This document shows positions 13,089-53,866 of a stretch of DNA of 64,000 nucleotides, one piece after another (positions within the stretch are counted from its first letter, which is position 1; every line of letters begins with the position of its first letter). Source of the DNA: Epiperipatus broadwayi. Its lineage: Eukaryota; Onychophora; Udeonychophora; Euonychophora; Peripatidae. The notes under the pieces are model-generated. The model was not told where the DNA came from. It did no database searches and worked only from the letters and a program-made list of their open reading frames with translations. The DNA lies in the NCBI GenBank assembly GCA_028023455.1, contig JAQFVV010000031.1, positions 2,604,001 to 2,668,000 on the forward strand. The letters are read 5' to 3'. The position numbers and the translations under genes were made by a program.

Positions 13089-13617
13089 ATATATATATAT
13101 AATCAGTTCTTGGTTTATATTAAGATAGCAAGTCTTGAAACTTTAATGAAGAAGCTTCAGTCTTCTTCACTCTCCAACTCTCCAGCTATTTATAACATTG
13201 ACAATCTGATGATGACATGTTTAAAGCCTTTGTTTTCTAATTTTATTGTCATAAATTATGTTATCCATAAGTTATTTTGAGTCTTCATATGCAGGATCTT
13301 AATCCATTTAAATACAGAGAAGAGTTATGAGTAGATTATTAATGTTACGGATGATTGAAGAGTTGGAGAATGGAGAGGATTAAAGCCTGTCTATTAAAGT
13401 TTGAAGATTTGTTATCTCAATATAAACTGCGCACTGATTATATATATATGTTTGGGAGATGATGATCTGGACAAACTGATGAGAGCTGGTTCAGCATTAA
13501 AGACATATATTGGATATTATTTATCTTTTTCGCATGTATGTGGTTCTGTGTATCAGTTGTATAAAGATGGAATGGATGACAAAAGGGAGCTTGAAAGTCT
13601 GGGTTCAAATCCCCTAT
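12892..13617. mobile_element. Family C foldback element, copy 2
   Basis: The left arm (about 12892-13190) begins GAACCCAGACTTTC. The right arm (about 13345-13617) ends GAAAGTCTGGGTTCAAATCC, its reverse complement, which contains a near-perfect box B. The arms share CATTAAAGTTTGAAG-type and CTGATGAG-type segments with copy 1. The centre (13190-13345) is unpaired and unique here. A (CA)n(TA)n microsatellite at about 13053-13102 has grown inside the left arm. Confidence 0.8.
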
Positions 13618-16600
13618 AATTATATCTAACTTAAAAATATATATAATATACTTGTAAATATTATATATATGCGTATGTGTTAATATGTCTATTCAAAAAC
13701 AAGTCTAGATAAATAGGCAATGCAGTGCTTATCATTTTATAAATAGCAATAACTAAGTTTTTTTTTTTTAAGTGACTGAATATTCTCACGATCATTAAAA
13801 TAACAAAGTCATAGTAATATTTAACAAATTATCACATGAATAGAAAAAAAAATATTTTGTTAGAAACAAAGTAAAAACAAATTTGTAGATCAGCAATTTA
13901 TATTTCAGCTTCAAATCTTAAAATTAATATCGTTATCAAATCTTAAAAAAAAAAAAGCTTAAAATTAATATTTACTATATTCTTTATATATATGTTTTGA
14001 ACGTTTAACAAAAGGTAATGCAGTTTTTATTATTGCTGAGAAAGCTTTCGACGTAGTAGCCAGATTCTGCTGCAGAAATCAATACCACATTTAAATAAAG
14101 TGTGCATTATGTAAATGTCATATTTACATATTCTATTTCTTTGGTAAGGGGACACAGGATACTTTTCTGTTTATAGTGTGGGGGTTGTTAGCAATGACTA
14201 TAAACAAAAAAGAATCAAATGCAGTACTGCGATTTCTGTAGCAAAAGACAAGTGCTATGATTCTCACCGTTATCATTGAAACAATAATAAAACTGTATTA
14301 TCTTTTCTTAGTTAAACTTTTAAAACATATATATAAATTACAGTAATTACAAAAAAAGAAAAATAATATATATTTTTAAATTATTATATTCTTGTAAATA
14401 TAGAATTTATTAAAATTATAAAATGTTTACTAATTCCTTAAGGAAAAAAGAAAGAAAAAACAAAGAAGGGGAAAAAATAAAAATTAAGTTGCTATTTATA
14501 TTTACTTAAATTATTTCTATTATTGTTAATATTATATAAGTATTATTCAGTTTTTACTTATAATAGGTAAACAGACTTTAATAATATACTACAGGGTAAA
14601 AATATTACTAACATCCGTCAACAAAACTTTTAGCACTGGTAAGGATTTTATAGTATTTTTTACTTAATGTTTTATTTTCTAGTTAAAAATATTTATACGC
14701 ACTTTTACTAACCAATATTTAATTGTTAGCGGTAATCAATTGTAAGTCAGTTGCCTAAAAAAAAAGTTTGCCTAATTAGTAGAACATAGAAGATAGATAA
14801 TGGTGTGTAATGAGATTAGAAGGAAGGGGGAGGGGGATTTATTTTTTTTGTAATTAAATATTTATTTATAAATAATATTTATAAATTAATTCAATTAAAA
14901 ATTAAGTCAATCCTTTTATTTGTTTTACAAAATCTTAGATTACTTTTTTTATTTTTTATAAACATTTCTTGTGATTATTAAGACAATTGGTTAATAAAGA
15001 CGTTTCTAGAGACATTAAGTCTAATCCTGATAGACATTATTGGATAGGGATAGAGTTAAATACATTCAATTTTACATTGCTTAGACATCATGAAACAATA
15101 CTGGGATAACTAATTGATAAATTTCAGATTCTTTTTATTTGGAAAAATAATTTCTTCTAATACATGTAATATTACCTTATAAATAAATTTATAAATTAAA
15201 TGTGTAATTTAAAATTTCTTATTATTTGTAAATGATACCTTTGTTTTGAACTTTTAGAATTATTTGTCTTTTTAATTTCTTATTTGATTTCGAACAAAGA
15301 TGGGGTGGAGGGTGAGATAAAAAATAGAGTCAAGTTTAAATTTCTTATTAAATTACAAATTATTTTTTTATTATATGTTTTTAAATTACAAATTATTTTA
15401 GAAATTAAATGTGTAATTTCAAAACTCTTAAAAATTACTTGAAATTGACGAATTTGTTAGGACATGTTTACTTGTATTTTTTGTCTTTAAAATTTGAAAA
15501 TTTATTATTTGGTTTTAAAAAAGTGAGACAAAAAAAAATTTGAATGAATTAAAAGTGTTGATTGCTTTTATAAAAACAAAAATGTCAACTGTTTTTATAA
15601 AAATAATACTTACTAAAAGACCAAAATAAAGATCAACTACAAATTTCTTATTTTTCATATAAAAAAATTCCATTTTTTGTCTTTATTTAATATAAATTAC
15701 AAAATAAACATAAACTGGTTTTGTAACAACAAATAAAAAGGTTAAAGCTATGAAAATTATTTATTTTGATTACCCATTGGCTGATGTACTGAGTTTATGT
15801 CCCAAATAAGGAAAGGCTAGAAAGAGATCTGGTTCATTACTATTTTTTTGTCAAAACATCTTATAGCATATGAAATCCAGATTGAGAACTGCATTTAACA
15901 TACAATGGTTAGTCTTTGACCATTAAGAAGATCATTGTGGATAAAAATTCCAAAACATTTTCTTCACTGGCAATTATTTTTCCATATAAATCTTTGAAAA
16001 ATATATTTCTTTCAAACAACGATATCAAGATACTGAATCTTAAATTTATCAATTAGTTATGTAGTATTCTTAACACATTGATGTAAAATGGAATGTAGGT
16101 ACCTGACTCTATCAGTATCTATTTTTGTCCCACAACATTTCAGGCTAATTTAAGTTCTATTTGAATGAAAAGGATCTTTTCATAGAATCATCAATAGAAG
16201 GTATATTCAATAGTAAGATGTAAACTAATATTATTTGTGGAAAAGTAAAATTTAAATGTGTAGTATTTATATTCTTAACATGTTTATTAATGTCTTGTTT
16301 TTTAAATTATCTAAATCATAAATGCCAATTAATTCAGATAATTTGTCCCCCCTCCCTCTCAGTGCTTACAATAAAGGTAAAATTACAAAAATCATTTAGC
16401 TGTTCAATTACATTTTCCAACTTTTACAATATACCGAATTCCTTAATATTTGTTTTTCAATATATCATTCATACAATTGCATAAAGTTATGCCTAGTCAA
16501 AAAAAAATTAAATATATATTTTAAACAATTAAATACTATTATATTATATTATATTATATTATGAAAAGTAAAAAACAATAAAAGTAAATAAAATAATTTC

Positions 16601-18507
16601 ATTATCATTAAACATAAAAATTAAAAAAATAAGCATAATAAAATATCTTACAAAAATTTATTAGATATTTTTATTTATATTTTATATGGGTATTTTATTT
16701 TAATTAGATGTACATATTTAATAACAATATGGATTGTAGTTTTGAATAAGTTTTTAATTCATCCAGTTAATTGTTAAACACTATTCATTCTTACATAATT
16801 TATTTTGAGCACAGGACAAAATGCTGTTTAGGTATTAATATTTTTGAATCTACAATCACATCAGGCTGATATAATTTTCTATCAAATTTGTGAATTTAAG
16901 TCAAATATTATTTTTATTTAGCCAAAACTGTTTAGACTATACATAATTTTCTTCACTTTGCTGCCTTAATTCAAAAATTGATTTGTTGAATCAATATGCT
17001 GGCAAATAATGGCATAATTTCTTATTCTTGGTGGATTTAATTAAAAAAAATACTGCCACTGAGATAAAATACTGTGTAGGTTATTATGAATAGTTTTGAT
17101 TTATTTGAACAATAGCCGCATCATGCAAGCAGATATTAGCATTATATTAATGATTATGCATGTGATAGAGAAAGACAATGTTGCAATGCTGAAAAATGTT
17201 ATAAGAAAACTTATTTCTGAAAGCAATAACTACATTTTATTAAATGAAACTTTTAGAATAAATAAATACTTGATTTTGCCAAAGCTAAGTAAATTTATAA
17301 AATATGATAAATATAAAAGTATTATTAAAATCCAAACATGTAATTATATTAATAATAAGAAAAGCCTTTCTAGCTTTCATAGAACTCCACTCAAAATTCA
17401 TCCAACTATATCTTCAGCTCTATGATTGTTAACAATAATAATAGCTTAAAGCAATAAATAATTATATTGTTAATTAGATAAGTGATAAAATGATCACAAC
17501 ATTTCCATTCTGTTTACCAAAAACTTTTGTTTTTAAGAAAATCATTTTTTTATTGTGCTAAATTATTTACAGCTCTGCTTAGTGTTTAGAAATATCTATA
17601 TCAGTTGTATGAGATGAAAATCTAGTTTATTCTAGAATGGGAAGAACAAATTTCCTTATAAGCGGAAGTAAATAATTTGAGTAAATAATTTGATTAATTC
17701 TCGGACAGAATAAAAAATCACTAAAGTTATAAATCTTGCTATATCTAGCAAGAAAGTGAAAATAGTATAATTATTATTTAGGGTTATTATCATCATTATT
17801 ATTAGCTAAATGTTATAGTGTTCTCTATGTGATTATTACCATTTTCAAGTGTAATGGATCCCTTGCAAGAACAAGAACTCTCCAAATTTAATCCAGTTCT
17901 TCTGATTCATAGTTATTCTTCTCTACATCGTTCACCCATCTCATATATAATCTTATTTTATATATTTTAACTATACACCTAATCTGTGCATTCAGTTCTA
18001 TTTCAGCCTTTTAATTCTTTTATGGATATCAATAATATCCATGTAGTTTCTATGTTATTAAAGTATGATATTTTTGTTTAACAAAATTATTATTCAAATT
18101 AACAATAGCTTAATGCGGTATTATAAATACTATCTGCATGAATTGAAAATTCTAATTTATTTAAAAAAAATGGAAAATCGATTTTAATATTAGAGAACTT
18201 TTAAGTTTATTTATTTGATGGTCTCATATTCGTGAAGTTCTGTTTTAGCACTTAGTAATCCGAACTAAAGCTAAATTCTAAAAGTATTGACTTAAATCTC
18301 TAATTGTCAGGTTGCTGAATTTATTATTTAGTTTAATTATGAAGAAGGATGGCTAACTAATTTACATATTGACTTATAACAAACAGGTATATACATGCGT
18401 TCATACACACACACACATATATATATATATTTGTAAGTGAATTTACTAACAATATATATATATTTAAAATTGTATATTTTTATTGACTCTCATGTTTTAT
18501 GATATAC
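13618..18507. other. Stretch 3' of the last visible Tdc exon
   Basis: This should be Tdc intron if further 3' exons lie to the left. No next exon (expected to start YADSFN- or FADSFN-like and to carry the PLP lysine) was found. A short (ATATT)n run lies at 16538-16562. A 109-residue plus-strand frame at 17096-17425 has no recognised motif. A segment at 14040-14280 contains small palindromes (for example GATTCTGCTGCAGAAATC). Confidence 0.45.
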
Positions 18508-46286
<27,779 letters not shown>

Positions 46287-46376
46287 CTATAAAATAAAAA
46301 TTATATCTATAATATCTATAAATTCTTGATAATAATATAATTATTAACTCAAAAATAAATAAATAAAATAAAATAA

Positions 46377-46851
46377 AGGGTATTTTGAGCTCAGACTTTG
46401 ACAAGATCCTCAACTCTCCACACTATCTTATACTACTGATATACTGACCAAATATATGTCTAAAAGAAATAATCACCAATATCTACATTTCATGCTAAAC
46501 CAACACTTGTCAGTTGGTCCAGATTATCATCTCCACATATATACAATAAGGGCTTTGAGCGTTCCATCATCAGACTTTTAATAGGATGGATGGCTGAAGA
46601 GTTGGAGGGTGGATTGGATTGAAGCCTGTCCATTAAAGTATGAAGATTGGCTATTTTAATATAAATCTGAGCACTTATTATATATATGTAAAGATGATAA
46701 TCTGGACCAACTGAAAAAGTGCTGGATTAGGACAAAATATGGATATTGGTGATAATTTATCTTTTAGATATATATGTGGTCAACTGTATCGGTAGTATGA
46801 GATAATGTGGAGAGTTGAAATTCGTATAAAAGTCTGAGCTCAAAATACCCT
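46377..46851. mobile_element. Family C foldback element, copy 3, 91 bp from a Tdc exon
   Basis: The outermost 22 bases are perfect inverted repeats (AGGGTATTTTGAGCTCAG at the left, its complement at the right tip). Inside are the family C blocks GTTGGTCCAGAT, CTGTCCATTAAAG and the tRNA-like outer modules. The centre is near 46590. It begins 91 bp upstream, in Tdc sense, of the exon at 46235-46286. Confidence 0.85.
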
Positions 46852-49800
46852 ATATATTGCATTGTTTGAACAGATATATATATATATATAGCCTGTATCT
46901 TAGATATTAAAAAAAAAATCATCCAATTGTTTGCTTGCTATTTTTCGAACTAAGCTATATTTATAGCAACAGTATAAAAAATTGCCTAAAACGTTGAATG
47001 CCAAATGTAGTTGTATGAAATAAATAAAATTATTACAATAAAATCTTGTGTTTAAAAGTGCCAAATGTAATAGTATTTACCTCTGATAAAAAATCTTATT
47101 TAGGCTCTACTTGGATGGCCAAATATAATGGTATTAAAATGAAACATATAAAATACATATCTAATATTCTGGATAGCTAATATAATAATATATAATTAAA
47201 AAAATGTTGAGATTCTCACGGTTTAGATTAACGTGGAGTGTAATAATTTAATTACTAATGAACGAAAATCAGTTCAATTAACAAAATGAAAATTTATTAA
47301 TGTAAACAATAATAACAATAAAAATACATATATATGTAAAATTAAAAAGCAAATAAAATTTATCTTGAATAGTCTATAACTGATTTGACTACCATTTATC
47401 AATTATACCTATTATATTAATTTATAAATGTATCGGGTTGTGAACTATACACTAAGAATACCAAAAAGAAAAAAAATATTGTACTAGCATAAATATTGCT
47501 AAGTAAATAGATAAAAATATATTTTACAAAATTTAATTAATGTTTAATTTTTTTACTATTTTTCTTAAACCAATAAGCAGATATCAGTTAATTCAAATCA
47601 ATTTGCCATAAATATCTCGACTGATTTAACATTTGCTCTTCTAGCTTTTATAGTGCAAATTAATTTTACAACTTAAATATTAGATACACAGTAAAAAGTG
47701 TCTACTTTTTTAATGGAAGAAGTTGACTGAAAACTTAATTGTTTAGGAGTGTGTCTCTTTGATTATTACATATAATTGCTATAAAAATTATCTATCATTA
47801 CTAAATTAAATATTTATTCCCAAAAATTTAATTCATATTTACAAAAAAATTATCATACATTTTAAAGCTTTTTGTTAAAAACAGTTGAACCATATTTATA
47901 TATTTATTTCCGATTATACAATTAAAAAAAATTGTAATAAATTACATAAATATTTTTTTTGTATATTCCTATTATTTCAGAATACATTCATTATTTAAAT
48001 GTTTTGATTTATAAATTTTAGTTCAACATAATTATTTTAAAATTTTATATATTTAAATAAATAAATAATTTATTATAAGAATTATTTATTAATTCGTAAA
48101 TAAATTAAGTTTGTTTATTTATTAATGCATGAGTAATCAAAACAGAAATCAGCTGGTTTTTTATATTTCAACTTTCTATGCAAAATTTCCCCCTCAGATG
48201 CAAACAGCAACTGATATTATAAAGTTTTATTTTTATGCTTGTTAGAATAAAGTAATTGTTTACAAAGAAATCAGAGAGAATAGATTAATTAAGTCAAATA
48301 GTTTGTTTTATGCAAAAAATTATAAATTATTTTATAGTTTGGTCAACTTGAACATTTTTATTACCATGGATAACTTGTAGAATATTTTTTTATTTTTTTT
48401 GTCAAAAATAAATGTGTATGGTGAAAAAGATTAATTGAGTTGAGTCTTTTAGAAGGTTTTATTCAAATAACTTTTATCAGTTTGTATGTTAGTATCATAG
48501 TCACATGATCTATATATTTTTTGTTTTGATTTAATATCTCTGAAATGTAAAATCTTCAAACTTTTTACTGAAAATCAATATTTTAATTTTCAAATTGTCT
48601 CTTATACTGTTAGTTAATTTATTTGATGATATATCTACTTTTAAAAATAAAAAGCCTGACCACAAGCAAAATAAAATATAAAATTTAGTATGCATTTAAC
48701 AATATTATAAAAATATCAGAACGAAATTATTAAAAAATATTTTTATAATTTTTTTTTTTTTAAAAAAAAAAGAATATTTCTATTATAATATATAAAATAC
48801 AAATCAATTTGTTTTTATGAGAAATTTTTTTTTACATATACTGAGTGTATACTGTATGCATTTTTGTTGCTCTCATGCAGGTTTATAACTTTAAAGAGAT
48901 TATAAGGCTATGTGGTTGACCTATAAAACAACTTTTATAATTTATATTAGTTTTAATTCACCTATATTTGGAACATTCTCATATTTTGACTGCCATATTT
49001 GAAATCATTCCGACCTTAACCGTTGTTCTTCATATCCTGTTTGATAAATAGTTATTTAATCATTAAAGTTTAAAACAGTACAAAATTTTTGGATTTAGTT
49101 TGTATATAGATGCATGTGTGTGTGTGTGTGCGGGCGATATGCTAACATGTAAAAAAGTAAAACTTTATCAATTAAAACTCTAACAAATGGAATCATGTAA
49201 ACAAGTAAATTTAAATCATAAATTATTAATTGGAATAGTTTATTATTATTAATTGAAATATTTTATTATCATTAGTACTTTCTTTACTAGTTTCTTTAAG
49301 CAGATGTTCAGGAAATGTTCAACAAATAGTTTAGCATTTAAGTTTAAAGAGATGAAAAATTTTTCAATTGTTTGGGCTTTGTTAACTAAGAAATTGTAGA
49401 GATGAAGTTAGTGTCCCGAGCACCTGTCACTGATGGACAAGTACCTGCCTTAATCAACTGTATGTGTCGTAACGATTCTTTTTTTTCTTATTATTAAATG
49501 AAAGAAACTGAATTGCTTCCTTGATGAGCTTATTCGAATAGTAATTTATACATTTTTTATGCGCATGTCTATTAGACAAAACATTTTTTTTAAGAGTCCC
49601 TTTATTTTAAATCCAAAAGTCAATTAAAAAAAAAAAAACAAAACATTATTTTTAAAGAATCAACTAATATTTAAAACAATTTTATAATTATTATTATTAA
49701 AATAATAGAAACTGAAAATTAAAGTATTTCAAATAAAACCTCTTATTATTTTTTAAGAATGACTTTCAAACACACATATTTCTTAGTTATGTTGTTCGAG

Positions 49801-50424
49801 GAAATCATGTAGCGTCAGATTAAGTGCAAAAATTCCATTCAATTAACCAAATTGGAATTTTTGTTTTTACTTTATTCAATTGAGAATATTTCCAGGAATA
49901 TGTTTAGCTTTTGAATCCACCATTATGCTCTAAACCACACATAATATTTTTGTTATTACAAATGAGAGAGTCAAGAATCGTCATCACTCTCTCTTTCTAT
50001 ATACATGTATAAGTTCGTACCAATTTAAAGTAAAAATCCAATCTGGGTCTGGTAATTTCCTAAAAATAATTGCGAATTTTTTTAAAAAAAAATCAATGTT
50101 GGTATTTATCAAATAGAATATTTTTAAAACATGTATAATTATTTAATGTGTGTTTATTAATTTAAAACATGTTAGTCCAATTGTAATTTAAATAACGAAT
50201 AAACCATTTATACTTAATGTCAAAATACTTAATTTTTATTCTTCTGTTTATTTTAATAAATAGAAGCTCTATATAGTTTAGCACAGGGCTAACTACACTG
50301 AGTAAAGAGCTAAAAAGTTTTTGATCTATAAACAGCTGAATAAAAAAACAATATCAATTTGGAACAGAATGTTGCAACCGGATGGCTGCTTTAAAGTCAC
50401 ACGATAGAATTGAAAGACAGTCTC
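46852..50424. other. A+T-rich stretch, probably Tdc intron
   Basis: No exon is found. Short (TA)n near 46875-46890. Imperfect spaced repeats of GCCAAATGTAAT.GTAT lie at about 47000-47140. No gene is supported. Confidence 0.5.
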
Positions 50425-50562
50425 AAAAAGTACTATTATTAAGGTCTTGCGTTGTTAGCCGAGAGGTATCGCAGCCGCCATGCAAGCAGGTAGTTGGTTG
50501 CAGACGGTTGTGGGTTCGCGTCCCGGCCGATGCTATGACATATGAAAAAAAAAGTACTATTA
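50425..50562 (+). mobile_element. tRNA-derived SINE, family A, copy 2, with 14-bp duplications
   Basis: The body has GTTAGCCGAGAGGTATCGC, box B GGTTCGCGTCC at 50513-50523, the terminal CCGATGCTATGACATATG and an A-run. Perfect 14-bp duplications AAAAAGTACTATTA lie at 50425-50438 and 50549-50562. Body close to copies at 30.8 and 61.7 kb. A frame crossing it reads VRVPADAMT, as does the 61.7-kb copy; this is SINE sequence, not a gene. Confidence 0.9.
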
Positions 50563-52354
50563 GTAATTTATTTCAAGTAAATATTGTTTATACATCATTT
50601 CAAAAGTACTTCTCATTATTTTTTAAAATATATATATACATGAAAACTAGTATATAAATATACATTATAATAGTCAAAAGGATATAAACAATATATATAT
50701 AATTGAACTGGATTTAAATTTCAAGGACACAGATACGATTTTTCCAATAAATAGAAACTGGCATGATTGTAGTAGATTTCGACTAGTTTATTCTTTTGGT
50801 TCATCCAATTCACCTCATTAACAGTTGGGCACCCCTAAATTTAAAATAGCATCTGAAACTCATGAAATAGGATTCAAATCTTTTTTTCTAGTTCGTTTTC
50901 ATGAATCTAACATAAATTATTTTTTTTTATTAAAATGTAAGATTCTATTATGCTTTTTTTTTATCGTAGAAAAAATATCAATCTCGTTGTAAATCGAAAG
51001 ATATATCGAACGTCAATGTTTAACAGAAATAGTGGACTTAATCAGTGAAGAATTTATTAGCTTCATGCTTCCAAATCAATATGCTTTAGATTTGCCTATA
51101 TGATTAAGAAAATAGTTCAGAGATAAGAGGGGGCCCTCTTATCTTTATAAAGTTATGATTTGTAGAGGTCTCTCTTGTTAAAATTAAGCATTCAAGGAGC
51201 ATGTACTAAGGTTTTAGCCTTATATAAGTTTTAAAGTTATATAAAATTAATATTTTTGAATTATTTATTTTAAAATCGCCTTTTATTGCAATTTATACTT
51301 TCCTATTTTCGGAATACTACTTATTTTATTCTTATTTTCTGAATTAATTTTAAACCTAATCTATAATTTATATCTTTATAACTTGTACTTTTTAAAATCT
51401 AATATGAGCAATCAAAATGATTGAAGAAGCTACTGATTTATTTATAATAATGAAATCAAATATCTTATTATTTAAACTTCTTATAATAAGTTATTTATTT
51501 ATATAACGCTGTTAATAAATTGTAATTGTAAATTACAATTAATTTACAATTAAACTTCCTATTAATTTTGAATATTGGAAAGAACAATTTACTCTCTTTT
51601 TTTTAAGACTTAAATATAATATTACATGAATATATAAATTTTTAGTAACATTCACTTCAAAAAATACTATAATTATGTCTTATGATTAATAAGCTTCGTT
51701 CTTTAAAAATAATAATTAAAGTCACATTTTGTGTATTGTGTATCATTAGATCAATCTTAGGATTTGACTGAATTCGTTAATATTTATTATTTTTAAAATA
51801 CATGCTGGATTTTATAAATTCATAATCAATACAATTGTAGCAATTTTTATCTGCAGATTTTTTAAACATTATATGTGGCTAAATGAGGATGGGAATTGGT
51901 TATGGGATGGGTATAATATTTTATATTGAGGTTTATTTCAGACTTTTATAATCTTTCAGAAAAAAACTTATATAGATTTCTTTAAGCAGACTTAATTTAG
52001 CATGGAGATAATTTGTAAAACATTTCATGGAAAAATTAACATTCAAAAAGTTGACATCATTTAAACAGAATACATTTTTAGAATATTTTCTTAGAGTAGC
52101 TACAGATAAGATTATGATATTTTAAAGTGGTTACTACTCTAACAGTTTTTCTATTCACAACAGAAATATATTGTTAACATAAAATGGGAAATTGAAGTTA
52201 ATTCTCAGCACTTAAATATCACTATTAATGAATCATGATGTCAATTAATATTTTTTTCTCCAATGGTCAATTGATATCAATATGCAAATACAAGAATGAG
52301 TTTACAATAATATAAGTGTTAGATTGATGCAATATATACATGGGTAAGATTATA
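50563..52354. other. A+T-rich stretch, nothing recognised
   Basis: A short palindrome AATTGTAAATTACAATT lies near 51522-51540 and an AGAGGGGGCCCTCTT palindrome near 51126-51140. No gene. Confidence 0.5.
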
Positions 52355-52537
52355 ATATCAAATCCAACAAGGGTTTTGAATGTTCCATCAGTTTTCCAAT
52401 GAAATGGAATGTTGAAAATAGGTGAAAAGATGAGAAGATTGAAGCTTGTCCATTAAAGTTTGAGGAATTGCTATAAACTGAGCACTGATTGCATAAGAGA
52501 TTATGATCTGGACTAACTGATGAGTATTGGTTTTGCA

Positions 52538-52615
<78 letters not shown>

Positions 52616-52720
52616 TGGAGTTTATGTATCTTTTTTTTGCTTGTGATCATGTATATTGGTTTCTTGAGATAGGTGAAGGATGAATAGACTGAAGAATCCT
52701 GAGTTCAGATTGCTCTATTT
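52355..52720. mobile_element. Family C element, copy 4, worn and split by (TA)37
   Basis: GGGTTTTGAATGTTCCATCA matches the centre of the 46.4-kb copy. It is followed by TGTCCATTAAAGTTTGAGG and CTGATGAGTATTGG in family order. A (TA)37 tract replaces the ATATAT spot of other copies. The outer tRNA-like module (52630-52715) is eroded. The left arm is mostly missing. Confidence 0.65.
52541..52614. repeat. Microsatellite (TA)37
   Basis: An uninterrupted TA run of 74 bp inside a family C element. Confidence 0.97.
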
Positions 52721-53209
52721 AAATAATTTTTTTTATAAATCCTTTCCTACATAAAATTGTAGTTTTTCTTAATAATATAAAATCTAAATGTTTATGCAAT
52801 TAATATTCTAATGTAATTAGAAATATTTTTACTAAAGGATTAAGTTTTTTTTTCTGCTAGAGTTTATTATTTCATATTGTTAAAAAGCTTAAAAATTTAT
52901 TTATAGCTCTCTCAATTTTACTGATTTTAAAAACATGATCAAATTTATTATCTTTTCAGAAAATTCTTTTAAAAAACTAAATTTCAAAACATTTTTTATT
53001 TTTTTAAAGCAAAATTATTTTCTAACTAAAAATAAAGAATTTATTTTATATAAAATTTTATTTATGCTTATATATTTTTTGAATTTTATATACTATCAAA
53101 ATTGTTCTAATCAATAATATTTGTGGGCTTACTTTAAAACATATGAAATAATTGTTTCAATATATATAATATTTAAATACATGTATATTGTCTATACTAA
53201 ACTTAATGC

Positions 53210-53365
53210 AATTAGAAGGGATGAGTGCTGGTTCAGCATAAAATACTTATATTGGAGATCATTTATCTTTTTTACACATATGTCATCATGGTGTATCATT
53301 TATATAAGATAGAGTGGACAGTTGTAGGAAGCTTGAAAGTTTGGGTTCAAGTCCCTTTTAATTAT
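53210..53365 (+). mobile_element. Family C single arm, copy 5
   Basis: GATGAGTGCTGGTTCAGCAT, then ATAAGATAGAGTGGAC, then GCTTGAAAGTTTGGGTTCAA at the end. This is only the outer arm, ending in the box-B-like tip and a (TA)n run. It shows that the arm exists without its inverted partner. Confidence 0.7.
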
Positions 53366-53782
53366 ATATATATATATAATGATGCTAACAATATTTACTT
53401 TCATTTAAATTTCTACAGAATTATAGGTAAATAATATTAGCATTATTACAAATTTATGTGATATATATATAAGTAATGTTTTTCGATTTCAAATATTTGA
53501 TTTATATGCTAGAAATAATAAGTAAATAGATCTTAATACAGATTTTAATCCAATTAGATCATTCTTTCCTTTAAGTTAAGTCTACAGATTGTATACAAAT
53601 TGTTTTATATTTTTATGACTTCTATTACACAATTTTACTTTCTAAATGCTACATTTAAAAAAAAAAACAAACATATGCAATAATTACTAACCATTAATAA
53701 TAATGAAAAAGGTTTTTATTGGGTCATAAATTATTATATTCCTTTTAATCTTACAGTATACTTTAAATTTATTATGGATTAT

Positions 53783-53866
53783 ATATATAAAAGACATATT
53801 TTGCGGGTTTATCCGTGTTAAAAAAATTAAATATTGATATACCCGCAAAATATGTCTTTTATATAT
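53783..53866. repeat. Perfect 26-bp inverted repeat, 32-base loop
   Basis: The left arm 53783-53808 (AAGACATATTTTGCGGGT core) and right arm 53841-53866 are exact complements. A CCGTG/CACGG-like pair (CCGTG at about 53813, CCCGTG at about 53870) lies next to them. It may be a tiny hairpin MITE. A transcript of either strand would fold into this stem. Confidence 0.75.

Noticed and set aside
17096-17425. 109-residue open frame
   Set aside because: Longest non-repeat frame, but Ile/Asn/Lys-rich as expected from base composition, with no motif, splice context or second copy.
50382-50657. 91-residue frame sharing VRVPADAMT with one at 61664-61846
   Set aside because: The shared part is translated SINE family A sequence.
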